Shown here: positions 19,701-28,033 of the stretch, one piece after another | How positions within the stretch are numbered: the stretch's first letter is position 1 | Layout: each line of letters starts with the position of its first letter | Source of the DNA: Aliterella atlantica CENA595 | GTDB lineage: Bacteria > Cyanobacteriota > Cyanobacteriia > Cyanobacteriales > Chroococcidiopsidaceae | Length of the DNA: 64,000 nt | Assembly (NCBI RefSeq): GCF_000952155.1 | Contig: NZ_JYON01000020.1 | Span: 40,039 to 104,038, forward strand | Reading direction: 5' to 3' | Translations under genes and position numbers: made by a program | Notes under the pieces: model-generated | The model's database searches: none | Seen by the model: only the letters and a program-made list of their open reading frames with translations | Told to the model about the DNA's origin: nothing

Positions 19701-21391
19701 TAGCACAAAACACAATCCCAACAGCGATCGCTCATTTATGGAATGTAACTGCTTTTGATAATACTTCAAAAATAGAAAGCGTAGAGCAACTGCAAGATAA
19801 AGGTTTTTATAGCCTACTGTTTTTAGCTCAAGCAGTTGGCAGACAACACATTACAAGCCAGTTGCAAATTACAGTTGTTTCTAACAATATGCAATCAGTC
19901 ATTGGCAAAGATTGCTTATATCCAGAGAAGGCAACTTTATTAGGCGCTGTCAAGATAATTCCGCAAGAATATGCTCATATTAGCTGCCGCAGCATTGATA
20001 TTGTCATTCCTACAGATGTAAGTTGGTACGAAAAACTTGTAGATAGTTTAATAAATGAATTAAAAACACAATCTTCTGATATTGTTGTTGCCTATCGTGG
20101 TGTTAATCGTTGGGTACAAACCTTTGAGCCTGTCCGTTTAGAAAAGCACAAAGAAACGTCCAAATTAAAACAAGGAGGAGTCTATCTAATTACAGGCGGA
20201 ATGGGGGGTGTTGGACTTACTCTAGCATCACATCTAGCAAAGAGTATCCAAGCTAAATTAGTTCTCATTGGGCGTTCAGCTTTCCCTGCAAAATCAGAAT
20301 GGGAACAATGGCTAGCTACTCATAATGAAGAAGACAATATCAGCCAAAAAATTCGCAAATTACAAGAAATAGAAAATTTCGGTGCAGAAGTTTTAGCCAT
20401 TAGTGCTGATGTATCTAATCTAGAACAAATGCAAAAAGTTTTTACAACAGTTAAAGAAAAATTTCAGCATATTAATGGTATTATTCACTGTGCAGGTGTT
20501 GCCGATTATGCTGGTGTTATTTCTCGGAGAACGCGAGAAATGACAGCAGAAATTATGGCTCCAAAAGTCAAGGGTACGCTAGTCATAAACAGCCTGTTAA
20601 AAGATATTCAACTAGATTTTTTCATTTTTTGCTCATCGCTTAGTTCTGTTATTTATAGAAGTAAATTTAGTGAGGTTGGCTATTGTGCTGCTAATGAGTT
20701 TCTTGATACTTTTGCTTATTACAAAACTCACATAGAAGGCACATTTACAGTATCTATTAACTGGAATGATTGGCTAGATGTGGGGATGTCAATAGAGGCA
20801 GTGAAACGAATAACCCAAAAATACGATCTTGCTCAAGAAGAAACTTTTTTAATGGATGCAGTTTCACCTGCAGAAGGGGTAGAAGTATTAGAGCGCGTTC
20901 TTAATAGTACAGTCCCGCAAATTGCAGTTTCAACTCAAGATTTGACAGCTTTAATTGAACGCGATCGCGATTTTAACCCACAGGCTATGCTGGATTCTTT
21001 AGGTAAGACAACTGCATCAGCCACATATCCACGTCCTCAATTGACTAATGCTTATGTTGCGCCTAGAAATGAAACTGAAAAAATAATTGCCGAAGTCTGG
21101 CAAAACTTACTGGGGATTGAAGAAGTAGGGATTTATGATAACTTCTTTGAACTCGGCGGCGATTCACTCTCGATCGTAAAATTACACAGACAACTGCAAA
21201 AAAGACTGCAAAGAGATTTATTCACAACTGATTTATTTGAATACCCAACAATCAACGCTCTCGCTCAATATTTAAGCCCAGCAGAAGTTGACAAAAGTAT
21301 TGTGCGGCAAGCTCAATCTCGCGTGCAGAGGCAAGAAAAGGCTATTGAAGAAGAGAAAATGATGAAACAAAGGAGAAAGGCGCGTGGTTAG
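16766..21391 (+). CDS. type I PKS module KS-AT-KR-ACP
   Basis: A 1541-residue polyketide synthase starting directly at the ketosynthase with no N-terminal docking helix. KS: Cys176 in T-A-C-S-T-S and His312 in E-T-H-G-T-G-T. AT: Ser624 in G-H-S-I-G-E and H-A-F-H (720-723), the signature usually read as malonyl-type. KR: T-G-G-M-G-G-V-G at about 1143, with Tyr1306 and Asn1310 in G-Y-C-A-A-N, so it looks active. ACP: Ser1467 in G-G-D-S-L. No dehydratase or enoylreductase, so the unit added should keep a beta-hydroxyl. It lies 18 bases after the loading NRPS. Its last bases overlap the next PKS gene. Either malonyl-CoA or the oxygenated malonyl-ACP made by the downstream Fkb-like cassette could be the extender. 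Confidence 0.93.
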   Translation: MSKSIEEIAVIGMAGRFPGAKNIEEFWQNLCSGVESISCFTDEELTAAGINSTFLNDKNYVKSGFILEDIALFDAGFFDINPKEAETTDPQHRLLLECADTALEDAGYDSTRCKQRIGVYVGASDNNYLSFDLNKDSVGSVTCYQTSIGNDKDYLATRVSYKLNLTGPSLTIQTACSTSLVSITLACQSLLNYQCDMALAGGVSIHVPQKTGYLHEPGGTLSPDGHCYAFDAKAQGITIGNGLGVVVLKRLSEAVADKDRIYAVIKGAAINNDGAAKVGFTAPSVDGQAEAIAEAMMLAEVEPDTISYIETHGTGTTLGDPIEIAALTQVFRAHTEKKGFCAIGAVKTNIGHLDAAAGVAGLIKTVLALKHQQIPPSLNFAQPNPKIDFANSPFYVNTKLSQWQQGFTPRRAGVSSLGMGGTNAHVILEEAPCLEEGSEGRQYKLLLLSAKTETALETATTNLLNRLQQHPKLNLADVAYTLQVGRREFKHRRMLVCQDSEDALNAWQDPVRQRVLTRYQEPSQRAIAFMFSGQGAQYVDMGKELYQKEAIFQEQIDLCCQLLQPHLGLDLRSLLYPQESASKTAAEKLQQTAIAQPALFVVEYALAKLWMSWGISPSATIGHSIGEYVAACLAGVFSLEDALALVAKRGKLMQKLPTGAMLSISQSATEVESLLNDNLSLAASNAPDSCVVSGTYDAIDAIQEKLTVLGVECRRLHTSHAFHSGMMEPILEPFIKEVQKVKLNTPQIPFISNVTGTWIAAEQATNPHYWATHLRKTVQFSAGISTLLQEQYYLLEVGPGRSLGTLAKKHSHALVLSSLPHPREKQSDVAFLLNSLGKLWLYGVQVDWSGFYRHQSRHRLPLPTYPFERQRYWIERERTKSEPLAKKPDIADWFYAPLWKQSLPSGIINQTQSSDRKYCTLIFIDKIGLGIEIAKRLQLEGQDVITVQEGAKFTKFDDRAYSLNPQQRDDYDLLLNELIAQNTIPTAIAHLWNVTAFDNTSKIESVEQLQDKGFYSLLFLAQAVGRQHITSQLQITVVSNNMQSVIGKDCLYPEKATLLGAVKIIPQEYAHISCRSIDIVIPTDVSWYEKLVDSLINELKTQSSDIVVAYRGVNRWVQTFEPVRLEKHKETSKLKQGGVYLITGGMGGVGLTLASHLAKSIQAKLVLIGRSAFPAKSEWEQWLATHNEEDNISQKIRKLQEIENFGAEVLAISADVSNLEQMQKVFTTVKEKFQHINGIIHCAGVADYAGVISRRTREMTAEIMAPKVKGTLVINSLLKDIQLDFFIFCSSLSSVIYRSKFSEVGYCAANEFLDTFAYYKTHIEGTFTVSINWNDWLDVGMSIEAVKRITQKYDLAQEETFLMDAVSPAEGVEVLERVLNSTVPQIAVSTQDLTALIERDRDFNPQAMLDSLGKTTASATYPRPQLTNAYVAPRNETEKIIAEVWQNLLGIEEVGIYDNFFELGGDSLSIVKLHRQLQKRLQRDLFTTDLFEYPTINALAQYLSPAEVDKSIVRQAQSRVQRQEKAIEEEKMMKQRRKARG

Positions 21392-24300
21392 TCAAGATAT
21401 GGATTTGAAAGGCATTGCTGTAATCGGGATGGCTGGTCGCTTTCCTGGCGCTAAGAATGTCGATCGGTTTTGGCATAATCTGTGCAATGGTGTGGAATCT
21501 ATTTCATTTTTCAGTAACGACGAGTTGATCGATGCTGGCGTAGATCCTGCTGTGTTAGAAAATCCCTATTATGTTAAAGCTAGGGCTGTAGTAGATGATA
21601 TTGAGATGCTGGACGCTGCCTTTTTTGGCTTTACGCCCAAAGAAGCAGCCATTACAGATCCACAACACCGTCTTTTTTTAGAATGTGCTTGGGAAGCCTT
21701 AGAAAATGCTGGTTACGACCCCAAAAACGACAAAGAATTAACTGGTATTTATGCTGGAAGTAGCATCAGTAGCTATTTAATTCATAACCTGCTTTCACAT
21801 CCTGACTTGAGGACATTGGATTCATTATCAATGGCAATTGGTAATGAAAAAGACTATCTACCTACGCGGGTATCTTACAAGTTAAATTTGCAAGGTCCTA
21901 GTGTTAGCGTTAATACGGCTTGTTCTACATCATTAGTTGCAGTTCACTTAGCTTGCCGAGGATTGTTAAGTTACCAGTGCGATAAAGCACTAGCTGGTGG
22001 AGTAACTATCGAAATTCCCCATCAAACAGGTTATTTTTATCAAGAAGGTGGGATTACTTCTCCTGATGGTCACTGTCGTGCTTTTGATGCCAAAGCAAAA
22101 GGCTGTCCTTCGGGAAATGGAGTAGGCATAGTTGTCCTGAAAAGATTAGAGGATGCTGTGGCTGATGGCGATCGCATTTATGCGGTTATTAAAGGTTCAG
22201 CTATCAATAATGACGGTGCTGATAAAGTGAGTTTCACTGCTCCTAGTGTGAATGGTCAAGCAGAAGTAATTGCCGAAGCTCAAGCCATTGCTGGATTTGA
22301 GGCGGAAACATTTACTTACATCGAGGCTCACGGAACAGGTACAGCATTAGGCGATCCGATAGAATTTAGGGCGTTGAACAAGGCTTTTAGCACCAGCAAA
22401 AATAAACGGAATTTCTGCGCCATCGGTTCAGTTAAGACTAATGTTAGTCATCTGAATGTAGCATCTGGTGTCACAGGCTTAATTAAAACTGTTCTTGCCC
22501 TCCAGCATAAACAAATACCACCTAGCTTGCATTTTGAAGCACCTAATCCAGAAATGGACTTTGCCAATAGCCCTTTTTACGTAAATACTCAACATTGTGA
22601 ATGGGAAACAAATGGCACGCCCCGTCGCGCTGGAGTGAGTTCTTTTGGTCTTGGTGGGACTAATGCTCATGTTGTTTTAGAAGAAGCCCCCTTGTTGGTG
22701 CAGGGGGAGCAGGGAAGGAAGTCTCAATTACTGGTAATTTCTGCTAAAACTGAATCTGCTTTGGAGACTGCAACAGCAAATTTAGTCAACCATCTGCAAC
22801 AGCATCTTGAACTTAACCTTGCAGATGTAGCTTATACATTACAAGTTGGTCGTCATGGGTTTAATCATCGACGCGCGGTTGTTTGTCAAGATATTCCTGA
22901 TGCCATTATTGCTCTCCAGAGTCCTCAGATTTTGACTAACACGCAAAATACAAATCAAAGCCCCATAGCTTTTATGTTTACTGGGTTAGGAACTCAGTAC
23001 ATTAATATGGCTGGGGAACTTTATCAAGTACCGACTTTTCGCGAACATCTCGACCTTTGTTTTGCCCTGTTTCAACCTCTTTTGGGTGTTGACCTCAAAC
23101 AAGTTATTTATCCTCCTAATCAGCCAGCAGAAACTCAGGAAAAGCCAGCTATCAACTTACGCCAAATGCTGGGGCGCGATTCTCAAACACCCGACGATCG
23201 CGTTACCGAGAAACTCAACCAAACTTATCTGACTCAGCCAGCCTTATTTGCTGTTGAGTATGCTTTAGCTCAATTATGGCTGTCGTGGGGCGTTCGTCCT
23301 GTAGCGATGATAGGTTACAGTATTGGCGAATATGTAGCAGCAACCTTAGCAGGAGTATTATCTCTAGAAGATGCGATCGCTTTGGTAGCAGCTAGAGCGC
23401 AAATGATTCAAAAGTTGCCAGGGGGAGCAATGCTAGCAGTTCCCTTAACAGAGCAACAAGTACAACCTTATTTGCATGAAAATCTTTCCTTGTCAGCAGT
23501 TAATGGCGCATTTCAATGCGTGCTGGCGGGAACTACCCAAGCTGTAGAGGAATTGTCACGAGATTTAAGCGAGCGGGGTTTAGCCTGTCGCCAATTGCAG
23601 ACATCCCATGCTTTTCATTCTTTCATGATGGAAGCGATCGCTGACTCTTTTACTCAATTGGTACAAACTATCAATCTCCAACCACCGCAAATTCCTTATC
23701 TCTCCAACGTTACGGGAACTTGGATTACAGCCGAGCAAGCTACAAACCCCAGCTATTGGACGCAGCATATGTGTCAGCCAGTACGCTTTGCTGATGGATT
23801 AGAGCAGTTGTGGAAACAGCACAGTCCTATTTTATTGGAGGTAGGTGCAGGACAAGCGTTAAGCAGCTTGGCAAGGCAATGTTTGGATCGTATTGCTGGA
23901 GATGACTTAGTTGTTTTATCTTCTCTTCGCTATGCCTACGAGCAACAGTCAGATATTGCTTTTATATTGAATACATTAGGGCAGCTATGGCTAGAGGGAG
24001 TCAAGATTGACTGGTCGGGATTTCATAACCACGAGCGTCGATATCGTCTTGCTTTACCTACCTATCCCTTTGAGCGACAAAGATATTGGATTGAGGCACA
24101 AAAATTATCAGCAGAAATCACTACTCAACCTAAGTCTACATCAGGACTTTGGCAATCTTTGGTAGAAGTAGGTCAACGCCAAGCTAATATCGGCGCTGCA
24201 AACTTTGACGAGCAAATTTTTCAAGAGAAAAGAGCATGGTGCGATCGCCTGTGTATTGCTTATATTCATCTTGCGGTGTCACAACTAGGAGCTTTTAGCC

Positions 24301-25634
24301 ATCCCGATTGCAAATATTCCTTAGAGGAGTTGTTAGCGGAATGTCGAATCATTCCTCCCTACAAAGAGTTATTAAGTCGGTGGCTAGAAATATTAGTAGA
24401 GCAAGGTAAATTAAGTCACGAACAAGGATTATTTGCCAATTTATTACCAATTTCTGGTGACTTTGTTAACCAACTGTTGGTCGAAGTTCAAGCCAGATGG
24501 CGAGATACACCACAACAAATAGAGTTACTGCAACTCTATGGTGAAAATATGGTAGCGTTGCTAACTGGAGAAAAAGAACCATTAGAGTTTCATGTTTCTA
24601 CCTTATTAAAAGCAGGTGAATTTTCAGTTCAACAATTACCTGAAGATTTGTACTACAACTCCATCATGCGGGTATGCTTAGAAAAAGTGTTAAAAGTATT
24701 ACCATCTGATGTTAATTTAAGAATTCTGGAAATTGGCGCGGGAACTGGTACAGGTACAGCAGAATTATTACCCATTTTGCCACTACAGAGAACAAAATAT
24801 ACTTTTACAGATGTAAGTAGTTTCTTCCTCAACACAGCCAAGAAGAAGTTTAGCGATTATCCATTTGTTGAATATGAGTTGTTAGATATTGAGCGATCGC
24901 CGCAAGAACAGGGATATGCAAGTTACAGCTTTGATATCATCGTAGCTTTTCAAGTGCTGCACGTTCCTAAAAATATTGGAGAAACTCTCGAAAGGCTGCG
25001 TTCTTTACTTGCGCCTGGAGGTTTACTACTAATTTGGGAAACAACTCAACCCAGGATGGAGTTTGAGTTTATTGACGCTTTGCTGATGAATCCGATCGAA
25101 GATTTACAAGGCGATCGCAATATGTGCAATCCCTTTTTATCTAAAGAAAAATGGGAGCAAGAACTCACATCTCATGGTTTTGAGCAGGTGACAGCGTTCT
25201 CAGAATTTGCCCCTTTTACAGACCATATAATTTTAGCTCAGGCAACTGCTTCAGCAGCGTTTACTCAAAAAAATACTGCTCCTAAAGCTAATTTAGCTAC
25301 TAATCATTCCCGACCAAAATTAAAAAATGCTTATGCTCCTCCTACTAACGATTTAGAGCAAAAACTGGTTGAAGTTTATCAAGAGTTTCTAGGTATCGAA
25401 CAAATAGGTATTCATGACAGCTTCTTTGCATTAGGCGGAGATTCACTGACAGGAACAGTATTAATTTCTCAACTTAGGACAATTTTTCAAATTGACTTAC
25501 CAGTACGTTTTCTGTTTGAAGCTCCTACTATCGCCGAATTTGCTTTAGTAATTGAAGAAATTCTGATAGCAGAGTTAGAAGAAATATCTGATTTAGAGTC
25601 AACTAATATTTCTGATATGCAACTATCAAGCTAG
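21384..25634 (+). CDS. type I PKS module KS-AT-MT-ACP, no ketoreductase
   Basis: A 1416-residue module. The GTG start at 21384 lies inside the preceding gene and is preceded by AAGGAG; an in-frame ATG at 21399 is the alternative. KS: Cys180 in T-A-C-S-T-S. AT: Ser646 in an unusual G-Y-S-I-G (His replaced by Tyr), the N-terminal G-Q-G-x-Q motif altered to G-L-G-T-Q, and H-A-F-H at 742-745. Methyltransferase: about 920-1300, with E-I-G-A-G-T-G-T-G-T near 1116 and a helical lid before it. ACP: Ser1354 in G-G-D-S-L. Without a KR the beta-keto group should survive, as in the N-terminal half of microcystin McyE. The MT could be C- or O-directed; I cannot decide by eye. Confidence 0.92.
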   Translation: MVSQDMDLKGIAVIGMAGRFPGAKNVDRFWHNLCNGVESISFFSNDELIDAGVDPAVLENPYYVKARAVVDDIEMLDAAFFGFTPKEAAITDPQHRLFLECAWEALENAGYDPKNDKELTGIYAGSSISSYLIHNLLSHPDLRTLDSLSMAIGNEKDYLPTRVSYKLNLQGPSVSVNTACSTSLVAVHLACRGLLSYQCDKALAGGVTIEIPHQTGYFYQEGGITSPDGHCRAFDAKAKGCPSGNGVGIVVLKRLEDAVADGDRIYAVIKGSAINNDGADKVSFTAPSVNGQAEVIAEAQAIAGFEAETFTYIEAHGTGTALGDPIEFRALNKAFSTSKNKRNFCAIGSVKTNVSHLNVASGVTGLIKTVLALQHKQIPPSLHFEAPNPEMDFANSPFYVNTQHCEWETNGTPRRAGVSSFGLGGTNAHVVLEEAPLLVQGEQGRKSQLLVISAKTESALETATANLVNHLQQHLELNLADVAYTLQVGRHGFNHRRAVVCQDIPDAIIALQSPQILTNTQNTNQSPIAFMFTGLGTQYINMAGELYQVPTFREHLDLCFALFQPLLGVDLKQVIYPPNQPAETQEKPAINLRQMLGRDSQTPDDRVTEKLNQTYLTQPALFAVEYALAQLWLSWGVRPVAMIGYSIGEYVAATLAGVLSLEDAIALVAARAQMIQKLPGGAMLAVPLTEQQVQPYLHENLSLSAVNGAFQCVLAGTTQAVEELSRDLSERGLACRQLQTSHAFHSFMMEAIADSFTQLVQTINLQPPQIPYLSNVTGTWITAEQATNPSYWTQHMCQPVRFADGLEQLWKQHSPILLEVGAGQALSSLARQCLDRIAGDDLVVLSSLRYAYEQQSDIAFILNTLGQLWLEGVKIDWSGFHNHERRYRLALPTYPFERQRYWIEAQKLSAEITTQPKSTSGLWQSLVEVGQRQANIGAANFDEQIFQEKRAWCDRLCIAYIHLAVSQLGAFSHPDCKYSLEELLAECRIIPPYKELLSRWLEILVEQGKLSHEQGLFANLLPISGDFVNQLLVEVQARWRDTPQQIELLQLYGENMVALLTGEKEPLEFHVSTLLKAGEFSVQQLPEDLYYNSIMRVCLEKVLKVLPSDVNLRILEIGAGTGTGTAELLPILPLQRTKYTFTDVSSFFLNTAKKKFSDYPFVEYELLDIERSPQEQGYASYSFDIIVAFQVLHVPKNIGETLERLRSLLAPGGLLLIWETTQPRMEFEFIDALLMNPIEDLQGDRNMCNPFLSKEKWEQELTSHGFEQVTAFSEFAPFTDHIILAQATASAAFTQKNTAPKANLATNHSRPKLKNAYAPPTNDLEQKLVEVYQEFLGIEQIGIHDSFFALGGDSLTGTVLISQLRTIFQIDLPVRFLFEAPTIAEFALVIEEILIAELEEISDLESTNISDMQLSS

Positions 25635-25658
25635 CAATTTAACGTTAATTTATTCGGA

Positions 25659-26522
25659 ATGTCAATTATGAAAATTCAAACTGTTGGTGTTATTGGTGCA
25701 GGTGTTATGGGGATAGGAGTTGCCCAAAATCTTGCTCAGACAGACCATAATGTAATTTTGGTGGATATTAAAGAAGAAATTCTCGATAAAGCCAAGCAGG
25801 AAATTAAGAACAATATTCGCTTTCAGTCTTTGATATATAAAAAAGATAAGCCAACCAACCTAGAAGAAACTCTCAATAAAATAGAATTTTCTCAAAACTA
25901 TAAACTTTTAGAAAATGCTGATTTCGTTATAGAAAATGTCACCGAAAGGTGGGATAATAAAAAACAAGTATATTCGTTAATTGATGCTATCTGTTCGGCA
26001 GATTGTGTATTTGCCGCTAATACTTCAGCAATTCCTATTACCCGCATTGCTTCGGCTACTAAACGTGCCGATAAAGTAGTGGGAATCCACTTTATGAATC
26101 CTGTACCCATAAAACCAATGGTAGAGATGATTCGCGGCTACCATACTTCAGAAACAACAATTGAAATAGCAAAAAATATGCTGTCTCAGATGGGTAAAGA
26201 ATGCGTACTTGTTAATGATTCACCTGGTTTTGTTTCTAACCGAGTGTTGATGTTAACTATTAATGAAGCTGTTTTCTTATTGCAAGATCGAGTTGCAACA
26301 GCAGAAGATATAGATAAAATCTTTAAAGGCTGTTTTGGTCACAAAATGGGACCTTTAGAAACAGCAGATTTGATAGGTTTAGACACAATTTTGTATTCTA
26401 TCGAAGTTTTGTACGAAAACTTTAACGATACTAAGTATAGACCATGCCCTCTACTCAAAAAAATGGTAGATGCGGGATTACATGGTAGGAAAAACGGTAA
26501 AGGTTTTTATGTCTATCAATAA
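25659..26522 (+). CDS. 3-hydroxyacyl-CoA dehydrogenase family protein (FkbK-like)
   Basis: A 287-residue two-domain dehydrogenase. The NAD-binding motif G-V-I-G-A-G-V-M-G-I-G is at the N terminus, and the HCDH signature region includes H-F-M-N-P-V-P and the downstream N-D-S-P-G-F-V-S-N-R. It is the first of four genes matching the Fkb-type extender cassette (dehydrogenase, ACP, acyl-CoA dehydrogenase, HAD-type glyceryl transferase) that turns 1,3-bisphosphoglycerate into hydroxymalonyl-ACP or methoxymalonyl-ACP. In that pathway this enzyme oxidises the C3 hydroxyl of glyceryl-ACP. A second Met nine bases in is an alternative start. The next gene starts eight bases after the stop. Confidence 0.88.
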   Translation: MSIMKIQTVGVIGAGVMGIGVAQNLAQTDHNVILVDIKEEILDKAKQEIKNNIRFQSLIYKKDKPTNLEETLNKIEFSQNYKLLENADFVIENVTERWDNKKQVYSLIDAICSADCVFAANTSAIPITRIASATKRADKVVGIHFMNPVPIKPMVEMIRGYHTSETTIEIAKNMLSQMGKECVLVNDSPGFVSNRVLMLTINEAVFLLQDRVATAEDIDKIFKGCFGHKMGPLETADLIGLDTILYSIEVLYENFNDTKYRPCPLLKKMVDAGLHGRKNGKGFYVYQ

Positions 26523-26529
26523 AATCGTA

Positions 26530-26778
26530 ATGAACAATATTCAATCTCAAGTTAAAGTATTTCTTTCCAAATTTTTTGGCGATCGCAACTTGCAACCTGA
26601 CGAAGATATTTTTTCTCTAGGCTTCGTCAATTCCCTGTTTGCTATGCAACTTGTTTTATTTATAGAGCAAGAATTTCAAATCGCTATTGAAAACGAAGAC
26701 TTGGAATTTGATAATTTTCGTACCATCAATTCCATCACCAATTTAATTGAGCGTAAAACTGCTTTGTCTGTGCAGTAA
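26530..26778 (+). CDS. stand-alone acyl carrier protein (FkbJ-like)
   Basis: An 82-residue ACP. The frame is open further upstream to 26470, but that would overlap the dehydrogenase gene by 53 bases, so I choose the ATG at 26530. The phosphopantetheine motif reads L-G-F-V-N-S-L-F-A-M-Q; the V-N-S-L-F-A form is typical of the discrete ACPs in methoxymalonyl/hydroxymalonyl cassettes rather than of module ACPs (D-S-L). It would carry the glyceryl unit through oxidation and present the mature extender to an AT domain. Confidence 0.9.
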   Translation: MNNIQSQVKVFLSKFFGDRNLQPDEDIFSLGFVNSLFAMQLVLFIEQEFQIAIENEDLEFDNFRTINSITNLIERKTALSVQ

Positions 26779-26798
26779 TCTATAGCACAAATAGCAAT

Positions 26799-27980
26799 AT
26801 GATGGAACTAACTTCGCAACAGAAAAATTACCAAGCTGAAATTAGAGCTTTTGTAGATGGGGAAATATCCCCTCATGCGGGTATTTGGGATAAGGAAGAA
26901 TATACTCCCCTTAGTCTAATTCAAAAAATTGCTCAACGTGGTTTCTTGGGTGCTGGATTACCGCAAGAATATGGCGGTAAAGGAATGGACGCGATTAGTT
27001 ACGGTATTCTCAACGAAGAAATTAGTCGAGGATGTTCTTCGCTGCGGAGTTTGCTAACAGTTCATAACATGGTTTCCCAAGCTTTGCGTAAATGGGGAAA
27101 TAAACCGCAAAAAGAATACTGGCTTCCCCTACTAGCATCAGGGGAAATTATAGCTGCTTTTGCATTGAGCGAACCGAATGTAGGTAGCGATGCAAAAAGT
27201 GTAGAAACAACAGCAAATTTTACGGGTAATACTTATATTTTAAATGGACAAAAAAAATGGATTACCTATGGACAAATAGCAGACGTATTTTTAGTTTTTA
27301 CTAAATGCGAAGGTAAACCAACTGCTTTTCTATTAAAGAAGAATAATCCAGGACTTTTGGTAAAACCAATGTCTGGTCTTTTAGGAACTAGAGCTTCGAT
27401 GGTAGCAGAATTACAGTTTGATAATTGCGAAGTTTCTGCGGAAAATTTAGTTGGTAAATTAGGTTTTGGATTTTCTTATATTGCTGCTTCTGCACTCGAT
27501 TATGGTAGATATAGTGTCGCTTGTGGCTGTGTAGGTATTGCTCAAGCTTGTTTGGAAGCTTGCATTAAGTACACTAGCGATCGCAAACAATTTGATGTGT
27601 ACCTCAAAGAACATCAATTAATCCGCCAAAAAATTACTCAGATGATAGTTAATATCAAAGCAGCACGACTGTTATGCTATCAAGCTGGTTATCTCAAAGA
27701 TATTAACCATCCAAACTCGATTATCGAAACTTCTATTGCCAAATATTTTGCATCTACAACAGCGAATAAAATAGCCAACGATGCTGTCCAAATTCACGGC
27801 GGAAATGGTTGTAGTAGTGAGTATCCTGTAGAACGCTACTTACGAGATTCCAAAATTATGGAAATTATTGAAGGTAGCACTCAAATTCAAGAAGTTACGA
27901 TTGCTGAATCAGGATATCAAGACTATTTTGTATCCAATGTTTCTACTAATTGGCAAAGTAAATCAATAGAGAAAGTTTAG
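26799..27980 (+). CDS. acyl-CoA dehydrogenase family protein (FkbI-like)
   Basis: A 393-residue flavoprotein of the acyl-CoA dehydrogenase family. Visible motifs include A-A-F-A-L-S-E-P-N-V-G-S-D-A for substrate/FAD binding, the W-I-T-Y-G region, and the C-terminal signature Q-I-H-G-G-N-G with the late I-I-E-G-S-T-Q-I-Q-E. In the extender cassette this protein oxidises the ACP-bound intermediate at C2/C3. Two Met codons begin the frame (26799 and 26802). Gene order ACP-dehydrogenase-HAD protein, all within about 50 bases of one another, supports one operon and one pathway. Confidence 0.88.
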   Translation: MMELTSQQKNYQAEIRAFVDGEISPHAGIWDKEEYTPLSLIQKIAQRGFLGAGLPQEYGGKGMDAISYGILNEEISRGCSSLRSLLTVHNMVSQALRKWGNKPQKEYWLPLLASGEIIAAFALSEPNVGSDAKSVETTANFTGNTYILNGQKKWITYGQIADVFLVFTKCEGKPTAFLLKKNNPGLLVKPMSGLLGTRASMVAELQFDNCEVSAENLVGKLGFGFSYIAASALDYGRYSVACGCVGIAQACLEACIKYTSDRKQFDVYLKEHQLIRQKITQMIVNIKAARLLCYQAGYLKDINHPNSIIETSIAKYFASTTANKIANDAVQIHGGNGCSSEYPVERYLRDSKIMEIIEGSTQIQEVTIAESGYQDYFVSNVSTNWQSKSIEKV

Positions 27981-28033
27981 TATATAGCAATTATTTATTA
28001 TCAAGCATTAAATTAACTGTATTGAGATTGATT

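Noticed and set aside
22683..22714. CCCCCT...AGGGGG inverted repeat in the second PKS
   Set aside because: Six-base arms of low complexity in a KS-AT linker; too weak to call an element.
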